From Hyphomicrobiales bacterium (GTDB lineage: Bacteria; Pseudomonadota; Alphaproteobacteria; Rhizobiales; UBA4765): 6,430 bases of DNA. The notes beneath the pieces are model-generated. The model made no database searches. It saw nothing but the letters and a program-made list of their open reading frames with translations, and was not told the origin of the DNA. Below, piece after piece: positions 5,978-6,430 of this stretch; the stretch's first letter is position 1; each line of letters begins with the position of its first letter. The translations under genes and the position numbers were made by a program. Location: positions 1 to 6,430 of the forward strand of contig JAIYEB010000108.1 in assembly GCA_027487195.1 (NCBI GenBank). The letters are read 5' to 3'.

Positions 5978-6430
5978 TCGACCATCTCAATGTGATGCGC
6001 TGCTGCGGACCTCGGCACGAGGGCTGAGTGGACGCCAATCACGGGCTTGACGCGTCTGAAGTCTCCCCCGCCTCCCGCCGGACCGTTGGTGAGAAGCGAC
6101 TGGACTTCCTGACCAAGCAGCAAGGCGGTTCGCTCATCTGTTGCCCGCCCTGCAACCCGCAGGACGGCTTCGGGCAACCGGCTCAAGCTGGGCGTTGATT
6201 GTGGCCCATGCAGGGCGTTTTGCCCGAGGATGTCGATCCGGATCTCCCTGAACTCAAGGCCGCGGAGCGCGATGCGCCGTCGGATGATCTCTGCCGCCAG
6301 TTCAGCGCGGACCGTTGCACCTATGCCGGCATAGGCAATCTGCCCCTCGCCAATGAAGCCTTCGCGGGCTGAGACGGTTGCCTTGAGCTGATCGGGGCGG
6401 GCGCGTCCGCGCGCACCACGGATCAAGACC
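5974..6430 (-). CDS. atuA: AtuA family protein (DUF1446), N-terminus cut by window edge
   Basis: The last 151 codons of a protein of the AtuA (acyclic terpene utilisation) family. The frame is open to the right edge. The TTG near 6426 is an internal leucine codon and not a start, since homologous sequence continues across it. Conserved family stretches are AREGFIGEGQIAYAGIGATV, about 20-40 residues into the visible part, followed by AELAAEIIRRRIALRGLEFREIRIDILGQNALHG-type sequence (not quoted in full) and LLTNGPAGGGGDFRRVKP near the end. In Pseudomonas, atuA lies in the citronellol/geraniol catabolic cluster, but the reaction of the protein itself is unresolved. Family members usually have about 450 residues or more, so most of this gene lies outside the window. 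It ends in an ATGA overlap with the small partner gene. Whether this copy acts on terpenes or on another acyl substrate cannot be judged here. Confidence 0.88.
   Translation of the reverse strand, partial: VLIRGARGRARPDQLKATVSAREGFIGEGQIAYAGIGATVRAELAAEIIRRRIALRGLEFREIRIDILGQNALHGPQSTPSLSRLPEAVLRVAGRATDERTALLLGQEVQSLLTNGPAGGGGDFRRVKPVIGVHSALVPRSAAAHHIEMVE

Overview
The window looks like a stretch of an alphaproteobacterial chromosome (inference). It is moderately GC-rich and densely packed. Its genes are joined by ATGA overlaps or gaps of 0 to 3 bases, and the protein families are ones common in Rhizobiales-type genomes. No RNA gene, CRISPR array, insertion sequence or phage gene was found. 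Both ends of the window cut through genes.

Layout: (1) 1-716, minus strand: a DMT/EamA-family membrane exporter, cut at its C-terminal end by the left edge. (2) 717-936: a divergent intergenic region without a gene, containing one short GC hairpin. (3) 937-4256, plus strand: a tight four-gene block in the order livG, livF, livH, livM. It encodes the two ATPases and two permeases of a branched-chain amino acid (HAAT family) ABC importer. No periplasmic binding-protein gene lies in the window. (4) 4331-4690, plus strand: a small DUF805 membrane protein with its own ribosome binding site, preceded by a short region with an inverted repeat. (5) 6430-4692, minus strand: a second tight block read leftwards. 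It holds an AtuA-family (DUF1446) protein cut by the right edge, a 100-residue AtuA-associated ferredoxin-fold-like protein, and a GT8-family glycosyltransferase.

The Liv proteins should assemble into one inner-membrane importer: LivH and LivM form the channel, and LivG and LivF drive it with ATP. Its substrate is open, because the binding protein that sets specificity must be encoded elsewhere. The minus-strand block joins a protein family known from acyclic terpene/isoprenoid catabolism to a glycosyltransferase through likely translational coupling. That pairing is the most unusual thing in the window, although each family is known separately. The DUF805 gene and the glycosyltransferase gene converge with a single base between their stop codons. 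I did not find a convincing new biological system here.
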